Of a stretch of DNA of 64,000 nucleotides, positions 51,028 through 60,138 are shown piece by piece. This stretch comes from Streptomyces sp. NBC_01451. Lineage in GTDB: Bacteria > Actinomycetota > Actinomycetes > Streptomycetales > Streptomycetaceae. Below the pieces are notes generated by a model. That model was given only the letters and a program-made list of their open reading frames with translations. It made no database searches and had not been told where the DNA came from. The translations under genes were made by a program, and so were the position numbers. The first letter of the stretch is position 1. Every line of letters starts with the position of its first letter. The stretch is taken from assembly GCF_036227485.1 (NCBI RefSeq), contig NZ_CP109479.1, positions 7,378,001 to 7,442,000 on the forward strand, given 5' to 3'.

Positions 51028-51573
51028 ATGCCGTCGGATGCCAAGATCCTCATCGTCGACGACCACGAGGACACCCTGTACGCCCTGGAGAGCGCCCTGG
51101 CCCCGCTCGGCTACCTGCTCGCCCGCGCCACCAGCGGCGACGAGGCCCTCAAACAGGTACTGCGCGGCCAGGTCGGCCTCCTCCTGCTCGACGTACGCAT
51201 GCCCGGCGTCAGCGGCCTCGACGTCGTGCGCTACATGCGCCGCCTCGAACAGACCCAGCACATCCCCGTCGTCCTGCTCACCGGCTTCGGCCCCGACGCC
51301 GAGCTCACCTCCACCGCCTTCGGACTCGGCGTCGCCGACCTCGTCCGGAAACCCATCGACCCCTGGACCCTGCGCACCAAGGTCCGCTACCTGTACGACG
51401 CCCACCGCCGCCACCTGGCCCTCGAACAGGAAGCACGCGAACTCCGCGCCCTCGTCAAGGACCACGACGTACTCACCGGACACACCCCGCGCCCCGCACT
51501 CCCGCACCCGCACGAGACCCACGACGAGCCCGCCCGGGCCCCCGACCCGGAGCTGGAGGAGGGCCGCACCTAG
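51028..51573 (+). CDS. Orphan receiver-domain protein, 181 aa
   Basis: The first 120 residues are a CheY-like receiver: acidic Asp11-Asp12, phospho-acceptor Asp55 (LLLLDVRMPG), Thr85 (VVLLTGFG) and Lys108 (VRKPID). The rest is a predicted coiled coil (YDAHRRHLALEQEARELRAL) and a Pro/His/Glu-rich tail without any DNA-binding domain. No histidine kinase is adjacent. It could act as a phosphate sink or by protein contact. GGGAGGTG lies about 11 nt before ATG 51028. Confidence 0.82.
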   Translation: MPSDAKILIVDDHEDTLYALESALAPLGYLLARATSGDEALKQVLRGQVGLLLLDVRMPGVSGLDVVRYMRRLEQTQHIPVVLLTGFGPDAELTSTAFGLGVADLVRKPIDPWTLRTKVRYLYDAHRRHLALEQEARELRALVKDHDVLTGHTPRPALPHPHETHDEPARAPDPELEEGRT

Positions 51574-51712
51574 GGAACAGCGCCCCAGATGCCGCGAACC
51601 GCCCGCAAACGGCCCCACGGGCCGGACGGGAGCCAGGGGCGCACGCAGGGACAAAGGCCGTGTACCGATCCGCCCCTGTGCCCTGCCAGCGGCATCAGGC
51701 AGCATGTCCTCC

Positions 51713-54220
51713 ATGTCCGTACTGACGCGCGACGAAGCGCAAGCCCGTGCCACCCTCCTGGACGTCCACCGGTACACGGTCGAACTCGACCTCACCACCG
51801 GGGACGACACCTTCGACTCCCGTACCGTGATCCGCTTCGCGGTGACGGCGGGCCACACCGGCGCGGACACGTTCGTCGAGGTCAGGCCCGCCGAGCTGCG
51901 ATCGGCCACCCTCGACGGCCACCCCCTGGACACCGGCACCCTCACCGACGGCCGACTGCCCCTGAAGGGCCTCGCCGAGGGCGAGCACGAACTGCGCGTG
52001 GACGCCGCGATGCGCTACTCCCGCACCGGCGAGGGCATGCACCGCTTCACCGACCCCGTCGACGACGAGACCTACCTCTACACCCAGATGTCCCTGGAGG
52101 ACGCGGCAGCCGTCTTCGCCAACTTCAACCAGCCCGACCTCAAGGCCGTCTTCGAGTTCACCGTGCGCGCCCCCGAGGGCTGGACCGTCCTCGCCAACGG
52201 CATCACCACCGAAACCGCCGACGGGCTCTGGCAGGCCGCCCCCACCCCCCGCATCTCCACCTACCTCGTCGCCGTCGCCGCCGGCCCCTGGCACTCCGTC
52301 CGCAGCGAACACCGCGGCCTCCCCTTCGGCCTGCACTGCCGCCGCTCCCTCGCCCCCCACCTCGAATCCGACGCCGACGAACTCCTCGACATCACGCGCG
52401 CGTGCTACGACCGCTACCACGAGAAGTTCGAGGAGCCCTACCCCTTCGACTCCTACGACCAGGCGTTCGTCCCCGAGTTCAACTTCGGCGCCATGGAGAA
52501 CCCCGGCCTCGTCACCTTCCGCGACGAGTTCGTCTACCGCTCCGCCGTCACCGACACCGAGCGCCAGACCCGCGCCATGGTCATCGCCCACGAAATGGCC
52601 CACATGTGGTTCGGCGACCTCGTCACCCTCCAGTGGTGGGACGACATCTGGCTCAACGAGTCCTTCGCCGAGTACATGGGCTACCAGACCCTCACCGAAG
52701 CCACCCGCTACACCGACACCTGGACCGACTTCGGCGTCTCCCGCAAGGCCTGGGGCTACGACGCCGACCAGCGCCCCTCCACCCACCCCGTCGCCCCCGA
52801 AGCCGTCGACGACACCGCCGCCGCCCTCGTCAACTTCGACGGCATCTCCTACGCCAAGGGCGCCTCCGCGCTGCGTCAACTCGTCGCCTGGCTCGGCGAG
52901 AAGGACTTCCTGGCCGGCATCAACACCCACTTCGCCCGCCACCGCTTCGGCAACGCCACCCTCGCCGACTTCATCGACTCCCTCGCCGCCGCCACCGAAC
53001 GCGACGTCCACGCCTGGGCCGACGCCTGGCTGCGCACCACCGGCGTCGACACCCTCACCCCGCGCCTCACCAACGGCGACGCCGGCACCTGCAACCTCAC
53101 CGTCCGCCACGACGGCAGCCGCCCCCACCGCGTCGCCGTGGGCCTCTACGACCACGACGTCGCCGGCGACGGCACCCTCACCCTCCGCGAGCGCCTCGAC
53201 ATCGACGTCCCCCAGGACGCCCCGGAGCCCATCGGCAAGCGGCCCGCCCTGCTCGTCGTCAACGACGGCGACCTGACCTACGCCAAGGTCCGCTTCGACC
53301 CCGAGTCCTTCAAAACCGTCCGTGCCGCCCTCTCCGGCCTCCCCGACCCGCTCACCCGCGCGGTCGTCTGGAACTCCCTGCGCGACGCCGTACGCGACGG
53401 CCAGCTCCCGCCCGCGGACTACCTGGAGACCGTCCGCGCCCACCTCCCGCGCGAAACGGACCTCGCCCTCGTCCAGGGCGTCCTCACCTTCGCGTCGAGC
53501 GTCGTCGCCGACCGCTACCTGCCCCCGCAGGAACGCCCCGCCGCCCTCGCCGCCCTCGCCTCCCTGTGCCGCGACCTCATCCGCCGCACCGAGGACGGCG
53601 ACCACCCCGGCCTGCGCCTCATCGCCGTACGCCACTTCATCGACGTCGCCGCGCACCCCGACACCATCGCCGCCTGGCTCGCCGACGGCACGGTCTCCGG
53701 CGGCCCCGAACTCGACCCCGAACTGCGCTGGCGCGTCCTGGCCCGGCTCGCCGTCCTCGGCGCCACCGACGAGACGGAGATCGACGCGGAACTCGCCCGC
53801 GACCCCAGCGCCTCCGGCCAGGAAGGCGCCGCCCGCTGCCGGGCCGCCCTGCCCGACCCCGAGGCCAAACTCCGGGCCTGGGAACAGATGTTCAACTCGG
53901 ACGAGCTCTCCAACTACCTCTTCGTCGCCACCGCCCAGGGCTTCTGGCAGCCCGAACAGACCGACCTCACCGAGGAGTACGTCAAGCGGTACTGGACCGA
54001 CGCCGTCGCCGTCGCCGCCCGCCGGGGCCCCGCCATGGCCGACGCCGCCGGCCGCTGGGCCTTCCCCGCCCACGCCGTCACCCCCGACACCCTCCGCCTC
54101 GGCGAGGAGTGCCTGCGCGACGCCGGCCCGATACCGGGACTGCGCCGCAAACTCGTCGACCAACTCGACGACCTGGGACGCGCGCTGCGCGTACGGGAAG
54201 GGGCACGGGAACAGGCGTAA
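51713..54220 (+). CDS. pepN: Aminopeptidase N (M1 family)
   Basis: PepN is a zinc aminopeptidase. GAMEN (259-263) recognises the free N-terminus, and HEMAH (293-297) with NESFAEY 18 residues further on gives the two His and Glu zinc ligands. The 835-residue length and the C-terminal ERAP1-like helical domain fit Streptomyces PepN. Met at 51704 (MSSMSVL) is an alternative start three residues upstream. No ribosome-binding site is clear for either. A large two-part hairpin follows the stop. Confidence 0.93.
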   Translation: MSVLTRDEAQARATLLDVHRYTVELDLTTGDDTFDSRTVIRFAVTAGHTGADTFVEVRPAELRSATLDGHPLDTGTLTDGRLPLKGLAEGEHELRVDAAMRYSRTGEGMHRFTDPVDDETYLYTQMSLEDAAAVFANFNQPDLKAVFEFTVRAPEGWTVLANGITTETADGLWQAAPTPRISTYLVAVAAGPWHSVRSEHRGLPFGLHCRRSLAPHLESDADELLDITRACYDRYHEKFEEPYPFDSYDQAFVPEFNFGAMENPGLVTFRDEFVYRSAVTDTERQTRAMVIAHEMAHMWFGDLVTLQWWDDIWLNESFAEYMGYQTLTEATRYTDTWTDFGVSRKAWGYDADQRPSTHPVAPEAVDDTAAALVNFDGISYAKGASALRQLVAWLGEKDFLAGINTHFARHRFGNATLADFIDSLAAATERDVHAWADAWLRTTGVDTLTPRLTNGDAGTCNLTVRHDGSRPHRVAVGLYDHDVAGDGTLTLRERLDIDVPQDAPEPIGKRPALLVVNDGDLTYAKVRFDPESFKTVRAALSGLPDPLTRAVVWNSLRDAVRDGQLPPADYLETVRAHLPRETDLALVQGVLTFASSVVADRYLPPQERPAALAALASLCRDLIRRTEDGDHPGLRLIAVRHFIDVAAHPDTIAAWLADGTVSGGPELDPELRWRVLARLAVLGATDETEIDAELARDPSASGQEGAARCRAALPDPEAKLRAWEQMFNSDELSNYLFVATAQGFWQPEQTDLTEEYVKRYWTDAVAVAARRGPAMADAAGRWAFPAHAVTPDTLRLGEECLRDAGPIPGLRRKLVDQLDDLGRALRVREGAREQA

Positions 54221-54242
54221 CGCGAACAGCGGCGCGCTGTAA

Positions 54243-54289
54243 GGGGCGCTCTGCGGGCATGGGGTCGTCCCTGCCTCACAGAGCGCCCC
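54243..54289 (+). terminator. Terminator after pepN
   Basis: An 11-bp outer stem (54243-54253 with 54279-54289) encloses an inner stem (GGCATGGG with CCCTGCC, one bulge). It starts 22 nt after the stop. Confidence 0.7.
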
Positions 54290-54400
54290 ACGGCAACCCC
54301 CGTACCCCCTTTCGGGTTCCGATCGTTGGTCTTCCCGGGCGCGTCGCCCCGGCCCCGTCCAAGCTGGAACTCCCCAGCCACGCGCCCCGGGAGGACCACC

Positions 54401-55765
54401 ATGCGCACGCCGCCCCTCGCCTCAGGCGCCGAAGGCCCCGACGCCCTGCGGCCGTTGCTCGACACGGTCCTCGCCGCCCTCGCGGACGGCGCCCACGCGC
54501 GCGGCGGCCCCCTCCCCGCCGGCGGACCCGAAACCGTCGCCCAGCGGATACGCGACACGCTCGGGGACGCACTGCCCGACAAGGGCGACGACAACGCCCT
54601 CCACGACCTCGTACGCGCCCTCGCCGAAGGCGCCGCCGACCCCGCCCACCCCCACTGCGCCGCCCACCTGCACTGCCCGCCCCTCGCCGTCGCCACCGCA
54701 GCCGACCTCGCCGCCAGCGCCCTCAACCCGTCCCTCGACTCCTGGGACCAGGCCCCGGCCGCCTCCGAGCTGGAAACCCTCGTCACGCGCGCCCTCGCCG
54801 CCGAGACCGGCGCCGCCGACGCCCTCGTCACCACCGGCGGCACCGAATCCAACCAACTCGCCCTGCTCCTCGCCCGCGAGACACACCCCGGCGTCCGCCT
54901 CGTGTGCGGCACCAACGCCCACCACTCCCTGTCCCGCGCCGCCTGGCTCCTCGGACTCCCCGAACCCGTCACGGTCCCCGCCCCCGCCGGCACCCTCGAC
55001 CCCGCCGCCCTCGACGAAGCCCTCACCGCGCTGCCGGCCCCCCGCGGCCCACTCCTCGTCGCCGCCACCGCCGGGACCACCGACGCCGGGCTCATCGACC
55101 CGCTGCCCAGGATCGCCGCCCTCTGCGCCGCCCACGGCGCCCGGCTCCACGTCGACGCCGCCTACGGCGGCGGCCTCCTCTTCAGCACGCGCCACCGCAC
55201 AAAACTCGCCGGCCTCGAACACGCCGACACCGTCACCCTCGACCTGCACAAACTCGGCTGGCAACCCGTCGCCGCGGGCCTCCTCACCGTCAAGAACCCC
55301 CACGACCTCACCGCACTCGCCCAGCACGCCGACTACCTCAACGCCGACGACGACACCGAAGCAGGCCTCCCCGACCTCCTCGGCCGCTCCCTGCGCACCA
55401 CCCGACGCCCCGACATCCTCAAGATCGCCGTCACCCTCAAGACCCTCGGCCGCGACGGACTCGGCGCCCTCGTCGACCAGGTCTGCGCCCACGCCCACGA
55501 GTTCGCCCGCCTCGTCCGGACCCACCCCGGCTTCGAACTCCACGCCCCGCCGACCATCAGCACCGTGCTCTTCCGGCCCACCGCAGCAACCGACGACGCC
55601 GTCGCCGCCGTACGCCGGAAACTCCTCCACGACGGACGCGCCGTCCTCGGCCGCGCCCACCTCGACGGCCGCCTCTGGCTCAAGGCCACCCTCCTCAACC
55701 CCCACACCCGGCCGGACGACCTGGCCGCACTCCTGAAGCTGGTGGAAGGAAACACCCCCCGATGA
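54401..55765 (+). CDS. PLP group II decarboxylase, DesA-like (lysine/ornithine), 454 aa
   Basis: The protein is a fold-type I group II decarboxylase: TGGTESNQLALLLARE, VDAAYGGGLLFS with the PLP Asp, and the Schiff-base Lys284 in LDLHKLGWQP. It resembles DesA, which makes cadaverine from lysine for desferrioxamine; diaminobutyrate decarboxylases are a related possibility. GGGAGG precedes ATG 54401 by about 6 nt. The stop overlaps the next gene, an N-hydroxylase, by four bases, which points to a hydroxamate siderophore or related diamine product. I saw no iron box upstream. Confidence 0.82.
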   Translation: MRTPPLASGAEGPDALRPLLDTVLAALADGAHARGGPLPAGGPETVAQRIRDTLGDALPDKGDDNALHDLVRALAEGAADPAHPHCAAHLHCPPLAVATAADLAASALNPSLDSWDQAPAASELETLVTRALAAETGAADALVTTGGTESNQLALLLARETHPGVRLVCGTNAHHSLSRAAWLLGLPEPVTVPAPAGTLDPAALDEALTALPAPRGPLLVAATAGTTDAGLIDPLPRIAALCAAHGARLHVDAAYGGGLLFSTRHRTKLAGLEHADTVTLDLHKLGWQPVAAGLLTVKNPHDLTALAQHADYLNADDDTEAGLPDLLGRSLRTTRRPDILKIAVTLKTLGRDGLGALVDQVCAHAHEFARLVRTHPGFELHAPPTISTVLFRPTAATDDAVAAVRRKLLHDGRAVLGRAHLDGRLWLKATLLNPHTRPDDLAALLKLVEGNTPR

Positions 55766-57234
55766 AACCCCCCACGCCCGCCGGCGACCCGGCCACCACC
55801 CCCGTCCCCACCCCCGACGCCCCCCACGACCTCGTCGGCATCGGCATCGGCCCCTGCAACCTCTCCCTCGCCGCGCTCGCCCACCCGATCCCCGGCCTCG
55901 ACACCGTCTTCTACGAACAACACCCCCGCTTCGACTGGCACCCCGGACTCCTCATCGACGGCTCCACCGTCCAAGTCCCCTTCCTCGCCGACCTGGTGAC
56001 CCTCGCCGACCCCGCCAGCCCCTGGTCCTTCCTCAGCTATCTCAGAAGCCGCGACCGGCTCTTCCCGTTCTACTTCGCCGAGCGCTTCCACATCCAGCGC
56101 GCCGAATACGACGCCTACTGCCGCTGGGTCAGCGAGAACCTCCCCCGACTGCACTTCGGACACCAGGTCGACGCCGTCCGCTGGAACCCCGAACGAGACC
56201 TGTTCGAAGTCGACTTCACCCAACTCGACGCCGAAGGAGAAGCCGAGGCCCTCGGCCGGACCTACACGAAGAACGTCGTCCTCGGCATCGGCAGCGAGCC
56301 CTACATCCCCGAACCCCTCAAACCCCTCGTCGAAGCCCCCACCGTCCCCGTCCTGCACGCCGCCGACTACCTCGCCCACCGCGACCGGCTCCTCACCGCC
56401 GAACACGTCACCGTCGTCGGCTCAGGACAGACCGGCGCCGAGATCTTCCTCGACCTCCTGCGCCACCGCCCCGCCGGACGCGAGAAGATCCACTGGCTGG
56501 GACGCACCGAGGCCTTCGCCCCCATGGAGTACTCCAAACTCGGCCTCGAACACTTCACCCCCGACCACACCCGCTACTTCCACGCCCTCACCGAACCCGT
56601 GCGCGACCGCCTCGTCGCCGCCCAGTGGCAACTCCACAAAGGCATCGGCGCCGACACCATCGCCGCCATCCACGACGAGCTCTACCGACGCACCCTCCAC
56701 GGCGGCTGGCCCGAAGCCGTCCTCACCCCCGGCGTCCGCGTCCGCACCGCCGGCCGCGTCGCCACCACCAAAGTCGAACTCCACCTCGAACACACCCAGC
56801 AGGGCACCCGCTCCCGCCTCACCACCGACGCCGTCGTCCTCGCCACCGGCTACCGCGACCGCCCCCTCGACCGCGTCCTCGCCGGCCTCGACCCCTACCT
56901 CCGCCGCGACAACGCCGAACGCCCCCGCATCGACGACCAGTTCAGACTCGTCCTCGACCCCGCCGTCACCGCCTCCGGCAGCCACGTCTACGTCCAGAAC
57001 GCCGAACTCCACACCCACGGCGTCGGCACCCCCGACCTCGGACTCGTCGCCTGGCGCAGCGCCACCATCCTCAACTCCCTCACCGGCAACGCCCCTTACC
57101 CCCAGCCGGCCAGAACCGCCTTCACCACCTTCGGCCTCGAACAACCACTGCCCGCGGTCCCCACCCCCCGCCAGAGCCAGGAACGAGAAAAGGGCCAGCA
57201 CCATGTGCTGACCCCTCTCGTGGAAGGAATCTGA
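55762..57234 (+). CDS. Lysine/diamine N-hydroxylase, DesB-like, 490 aa
   Basis: The flavoprotein belongs to the IucD/SidA/PvdA N-hydroxylase family. FAD binding is at DLVGIGIGPCNLSLAALA (26-31 core), NADPH binding at VVGSGQTGAEIFLD (Gly220, 222, 225), and the C-terminal VLATGYRDRPLD is the ATGY motif. It would N-hydroxylate lysine or the diamine made by the gene before it. The 4-bp overlap shows coupling. The acyltransferase and NIS synthetase expected next (DesC, DesD) are absent. The last 15 codons contain an imperfect hairpin (57185-57219) that may be the terminator. Confidence 0.85.
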   Translation: MKPPTPAGDPATTPVPTPDAPHDLVGIGIGPCNLSLAALAHPIPGLDTVFYEQHPRFDWHPGLLIDGSTVQVPFLADLVTLADPASPWSFLSYLRSRDRLFPFYFAERFHIQRAEYDAYCRWVSENLPRLHFGHQVDAVRWNPERDLFEVDFTQLDAEGEAEALGRTYTKNVVLGIGSEPYIPEPLKPLVEAPTVPVLHAADYLAHRDRLLTAEHVTVVGSGQTGAEIFLDLLRHRPAGREKIHWLGRTEAFAPMEYSKLGLEHFTPDHTRYFHALTEPVRDRLVAAQWQLHKGIGADTIAAIHDELYRRTLHGGWPEAVLTPGVRVRTAGRVATTKVELHLEHTQQGTRSRLTTDAVVLATGYRDRPLDRVLAGLDPYLRRDNAERPRIDDQFRLVLDPAVTASGSHVYVQNAELHTHGVGTPDLGLVAWRSATILNSLTGNAPYPQPARTAFTTFGLEQPLPAVPTPRQSQEREKGQHHVLTPLVEGI

Positions 57235-57299
57235 GAAGTCCGAGAAACACGGGACGACGACCCGCCCCCCGCCCAGGACCCCCTGCCGGAAACCGCCGG

Positions 57300-59105
57300 C
57301 TAGAACACCGGCGTACCGTCGCGCGTCAGCCTCCAGTCCACCGACGCGAACTCCTTCGGATCCAGCACACCCTTCGCCGTCACCCACTCGGAGATCCGCG
57401 TACGGATCTCCGTCGACTCCGACCACAGCTCCGGCGCCGACGCCACATGCGGGAACGCCCCGCCGCCGTTGGCACGGTAGTTGTTCACCGCGAACACGAA
57501 CTGCTGGGCGTCGTCCAGCGCGGCACCGTTGTAGGCCAGGTTCCTGATCCGCGAACCGGCCGCCTGCGCGATGTCGATGTCGTACGTCAGACCCGACACG
57601 TAGTCGTAGTTGTAGTCCGGCCGGTTCGCCGCGTTCGTCAGCTTCTCCACGTCGATCACCGCGTCCGCCGCCGTCTGCACGAAGTACTGCGCCGAGTACT
57701 CCAGGTACGCCCGCACCTGCGCGCCCGTCAGCAACTTCGCGACCAGCGTGTTGTCGTACACGTACAGACTCGACAGATCCCGGATCGTCACCTCGCCGGC
57801 CGGGATCTCCGACGTCCGCGAGAACGGCGACGCCTGCGCGATCACCGGCAGCGACGCGTACGACGTCCCCACCAGCGCCGCCCGCACCACGTCCTCCTGG
57901 ACCCTCGTGATCAGGTCGATGATCGGAGCGTCCTTGTAACGCGCCTCCACCGTCGTCAACGTGTCCGTCGCCGTACCGACCACCTGGTTGACGTACGCCA
58001 CCACCACGTCGTGCTCGTCCTTCAACAGCTTGGTGATCCTCGGGTCGTCCGCGACCGTCTTCGAGTCACGCACCGTCGCCGCCACCGACTCGACGGCCCA
58101 CTTGCCCTTCTCGAACACCAACTCGATGTCGAACAGCGACAACCGCTCCGCGTACGCCAGCGGCTCCGACAGCACCACCGTCTTCCCGGTCGCCGTGTTG
58201 GTGACCTTCAGCTCCGCGATCTCCGTGTGCGCGTGCCCCACCAGAATCGCGTCGATACCCGGCACCTGCTGCGCCACCAGCGCCGCCGAGTTCTCGACGT
58301 ACGGCAACTGGTCACCGTACGAAGAAGTCCCCGAAGACCCCGAGTGCGCCGACACCACCACCACATCCGCGCCCATCGAACGCAGCTTCGGCACCCACTT
58401 CGCCGCCTGCTCCTCCAGACCCGGGAACGTCAGCTTCCCCTGCACATACGCCTTGTCCCAGATCGCGATACCCGGGTTCGTCAGCCCCAGCACCGCCACC
58501 TTGACCGGCGGAGCACCCTTCACCTGGAACGTCTTCATGAAATACGGAGGGAACGCCGGCTTCAGCGTCTTCGCGTCCAGCGCGTTCGCACCCAGCAGCG
58601 GAAAACGGCACTGCGACTCGAACTTGCGCAGCGTCTCGATGCCGTAGTTGAACTCGTGGTTGCCGAGCGCCACCGCGTCGTATCCGATGGCGTTCATCGC
58701 CTGCGCCATCGGGTGCACCGGACCACCCTTGGCGGTGATCGGGTCGACCTTCGCGTAGTAGTACGTCAGCGGAGTGCCCTGAATCGTGTCACCCGCGTCG
58801 AGCAGCAGCGTGTTGCAACGCCCCTTCTCCTTGCGGACCTGCTCCACCAGCGTCGAGATACGGGCCAGCCCCTGCGCGTTGCCCTTCGCGTCGGAGTACT
58901 CCGCGTTCTTGAAGTAGTCCCAGTTGAAGATATGACCGTGCAGGTCGGTCGTGCCCATCACGGTCAGGGAGTACCGCTTCACCGGCTTCACGGGCTTCCT
59001 CGCCTCCGCGGCCTGCGCCGCCGGAGCCACGACAGCACTGGTCAGCGCCACCCCCGCCCCGGTCACGGCGGACTTCGTCAGGAACTTCCGGCGGTTCAAC
59101 GGCAT
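57300..59105 (-). CDS. Tat-exported 5'-nucleotidase / 2',3'-cyclic phosphodiesterase
   Basis: The 601-residue protein has a twin-arginine signal (NRRKFLTKSAVTG, cleavage near AAQAAEA). The metallophosphatase domain carries MGTTDLHGHIF, DAGDTIQG, GNHEFNYG and GHAHTEI, the dimetal ligands. The C-terminal 5'-nucleotidase domain has YDNTLVAKLLTG and VNNYRANGGGAF, which binds the base. It should release phosphate and nucleosides from extracellular nucleotides. It is convergent with the desB-like gene. ATG 59105 is well supported, with GAGGAGC upstream. Confidence 0.92.
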   Translation of the reverse strand: MPLNRRKFLTKSAVTGAGVALTSAVVAPAAQAAEARKPVKPVKRYSLTVMGTTDLHGHIFNWDYFKNAEYSDAKGNAQGLARISTLVEQVRKEKGRCNTLLLDAGDTIQGTPLTYYYAKVDPITAKGGPVHPMAQAMNAIGYDAVALGNHEFNYGIETLRKFESQCRFPLLGANALDAKTLKPAFPPYFMKTFQVKGAPPVKVAVLGLTNPGIAIWDKAYVQGKLTFPGLEEQAAKWVPKLRSMGADVVVVSAHSGSSGTSSYGDQLPYVENSAALVAQQVPGIDAILVGHAHTEIAELKVTNTATGKTVVLSEPLAYAERLSLFDIELVFEKGKWAVESVAATVRDSKTVADDPRITKLLKDEHDVVVAYVNQVVGTATDTLTTVEARYKDAPIIDLITRVQEDVVRAALVGTSYASLPVIAQASPFSRTSEIPAGEVTIRDLSSLYVYDNTLVAKLLTGAQVRAYLEYSAQYFVQTAADAVIDVEKLTNAANRPDYNYDYVSGLTYDIDIAQAAGSRIRNLAYNGAALDDAQQFVFAVNNYRANGGGAFPHVASAPELWSESTEIRTRISEWVTAKGVLDPKEFASVDWRLTRDGTPVF

Positions 59106-59264
59106 GTTTCGGGCTCCTCGGGGAATGGTCAACGACGCGCGTAGATTCTGACCCGCGCATGACCGGCGGCAACAGCCCCCGAAGGTTTCGATCTGGTGAC
59201 CGGCAGACGCCGCAGCCTCCCGAACGCGGTCCGCAACCGCCCTACGAGTGACAGAGTGGGGCGT

Positions 59265-59981
59265 ATGACCTCCAGCCCGGAGCACCCCACCGCTGTCCCC
59301 TACGGCACCCCGGACGCTCCCCGCATCGCCGTCCGCGGCGAAGCCCACCTCGAAGTCGACCCCGAGATCGCCCGCATCGGCATCACCGTCGGCGCCAGGG
59401 GCACGGACCGCCGCTCGGCACTGGACGACCTCACCCGCCGCAACGCCACCGTCCTGGACCTCGTGAAATCCTACGGCGAGGCAGTCGAACGCCTGGAAAC
59501 AGGAGCCTTCTCCATCGCCCCGGAACTCACCAAACACGGCCGCGGAGAACGCGTCCGCGCCTACCACGGCCGCGTCCACCTCACCGCCGAACTCACCGAC
59601 TTCACCGCCCTCGGCGAACTGACCAGCAAACTCGCCGACCTCGACCTCACCGGAGTCGACGGCCCCTGGTGGGCCCTGCGCCCCGACTCCCCGGCCCACC
59701 GCGACGCCCGCCGACAAGCGGTACGGGAAGCGGTACAACGAGCCCGCGAGTACGCCGAAGCCCTGGGCACCTCGCTCGCGGCCCTCGTGGAACTGGCCGA
59801 CGTGGGCGCCGAGGCCGCACAGCCCATGGAGTACGGAGTCCAGTCCCGCTCCCTCCGCCGCGCGGCCTTCGCCGGCGCACAGGCCGCGGACGAGGCCGCA
59901 CCGCTCGACCTGGAACCACAGCGGCAACAGGTCTACGCACAGGTGAACGCCCGCTTCACGATGGTGCCGCCACAACTGTGA
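59265..59981 (+). CDS. SIMPL-domain (DUF541) protein, 238 aa
   Basis: The protein matches the SIMPL/YggE family: PRIAVRGEAHLEVDPEIARI near the N-terminus, a repeated strand pattern (VERLETGAFSIAPEL, YHGRVHLTAEL) and RREAVREAVQRAREYAEALG-like helix (given as RRQAVREAVQRAREYAEALG). These proteins form BP26-like oligomers and have been linked to oxidative stress, but this copy has no signal peptide. CAGAGT at 59252-59257 lies 7 nt before ATG 59265, so the gene appears leaderless. It stands alone between two transcription units. Confidence 0.82.
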   Translation: MTSSPEHPTAVPYGTPDAPRIAVRGEAHLEVDPEIARIGITVGARGTDRRSALDDLTRRNATVLDLVKSYGEAVERLETGAFSIAPELTKHGRGERVRAYHGRVHLTAELTDFTALGELTSKLADLDLTGVDGPWWALRPDSPAHRDARRQAVREAVQRAREYAEALGTSLAALVELADVGAEAAQPMEYGVQSRSLRRAAFAGAQAADEAAPLDLEPQRQQVYAQVNARFTMVPPQL

Positions 59982-60048
59982 ACAGGCCCGGCGACGGACC
60001 TCTGAACAGGCCACTGAAATGCTCATCGGAGCAACCCGGCGCGCAATT

Positions 60049-60082
60049 CAACAGTTGTCAATAACCCTTCACACAACGGTTG
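60049..60082. promoter_or_regulatory. Pair of CAACnGTTG palindromes before pyk
   Basis: CAACAGTTG (60049-60057) and CAACGGTTG (60074-60082) are two 9-bp palindromes with centres 25 bp apart, in an AT-rich stretch 45-70 nt upstream of the pyk -10. They look like tandem binding sites for one dimeric regulator. Confidence 0.45.
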
Positions 60083-60138
60083 TTGAGTAGTCATGCAGGG
60101 CCAATTCACTACCCACCGGTAAGGCCTACGCTCGAAGT

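Noticed and set aside
54290..54400. Iron box (DmdR/IdeR) before the desA-like gene
   Set aside because: I looked for the 19-bp TTAGGTTAGGCT-type palindrome and saw nothing close; only GC-rich sequence and GATCG are present.
51589..57234. A single open frame of 1881 codons across pepN, the desA-like gene and the desB-like gene
   Set aside because: Only its last 490 codons (the desB-like gene) look like protein; the rest is Arg/Pro/His-rich out-of-frame reading of pepN and the decarboxylase gene, a product of very high GC content.
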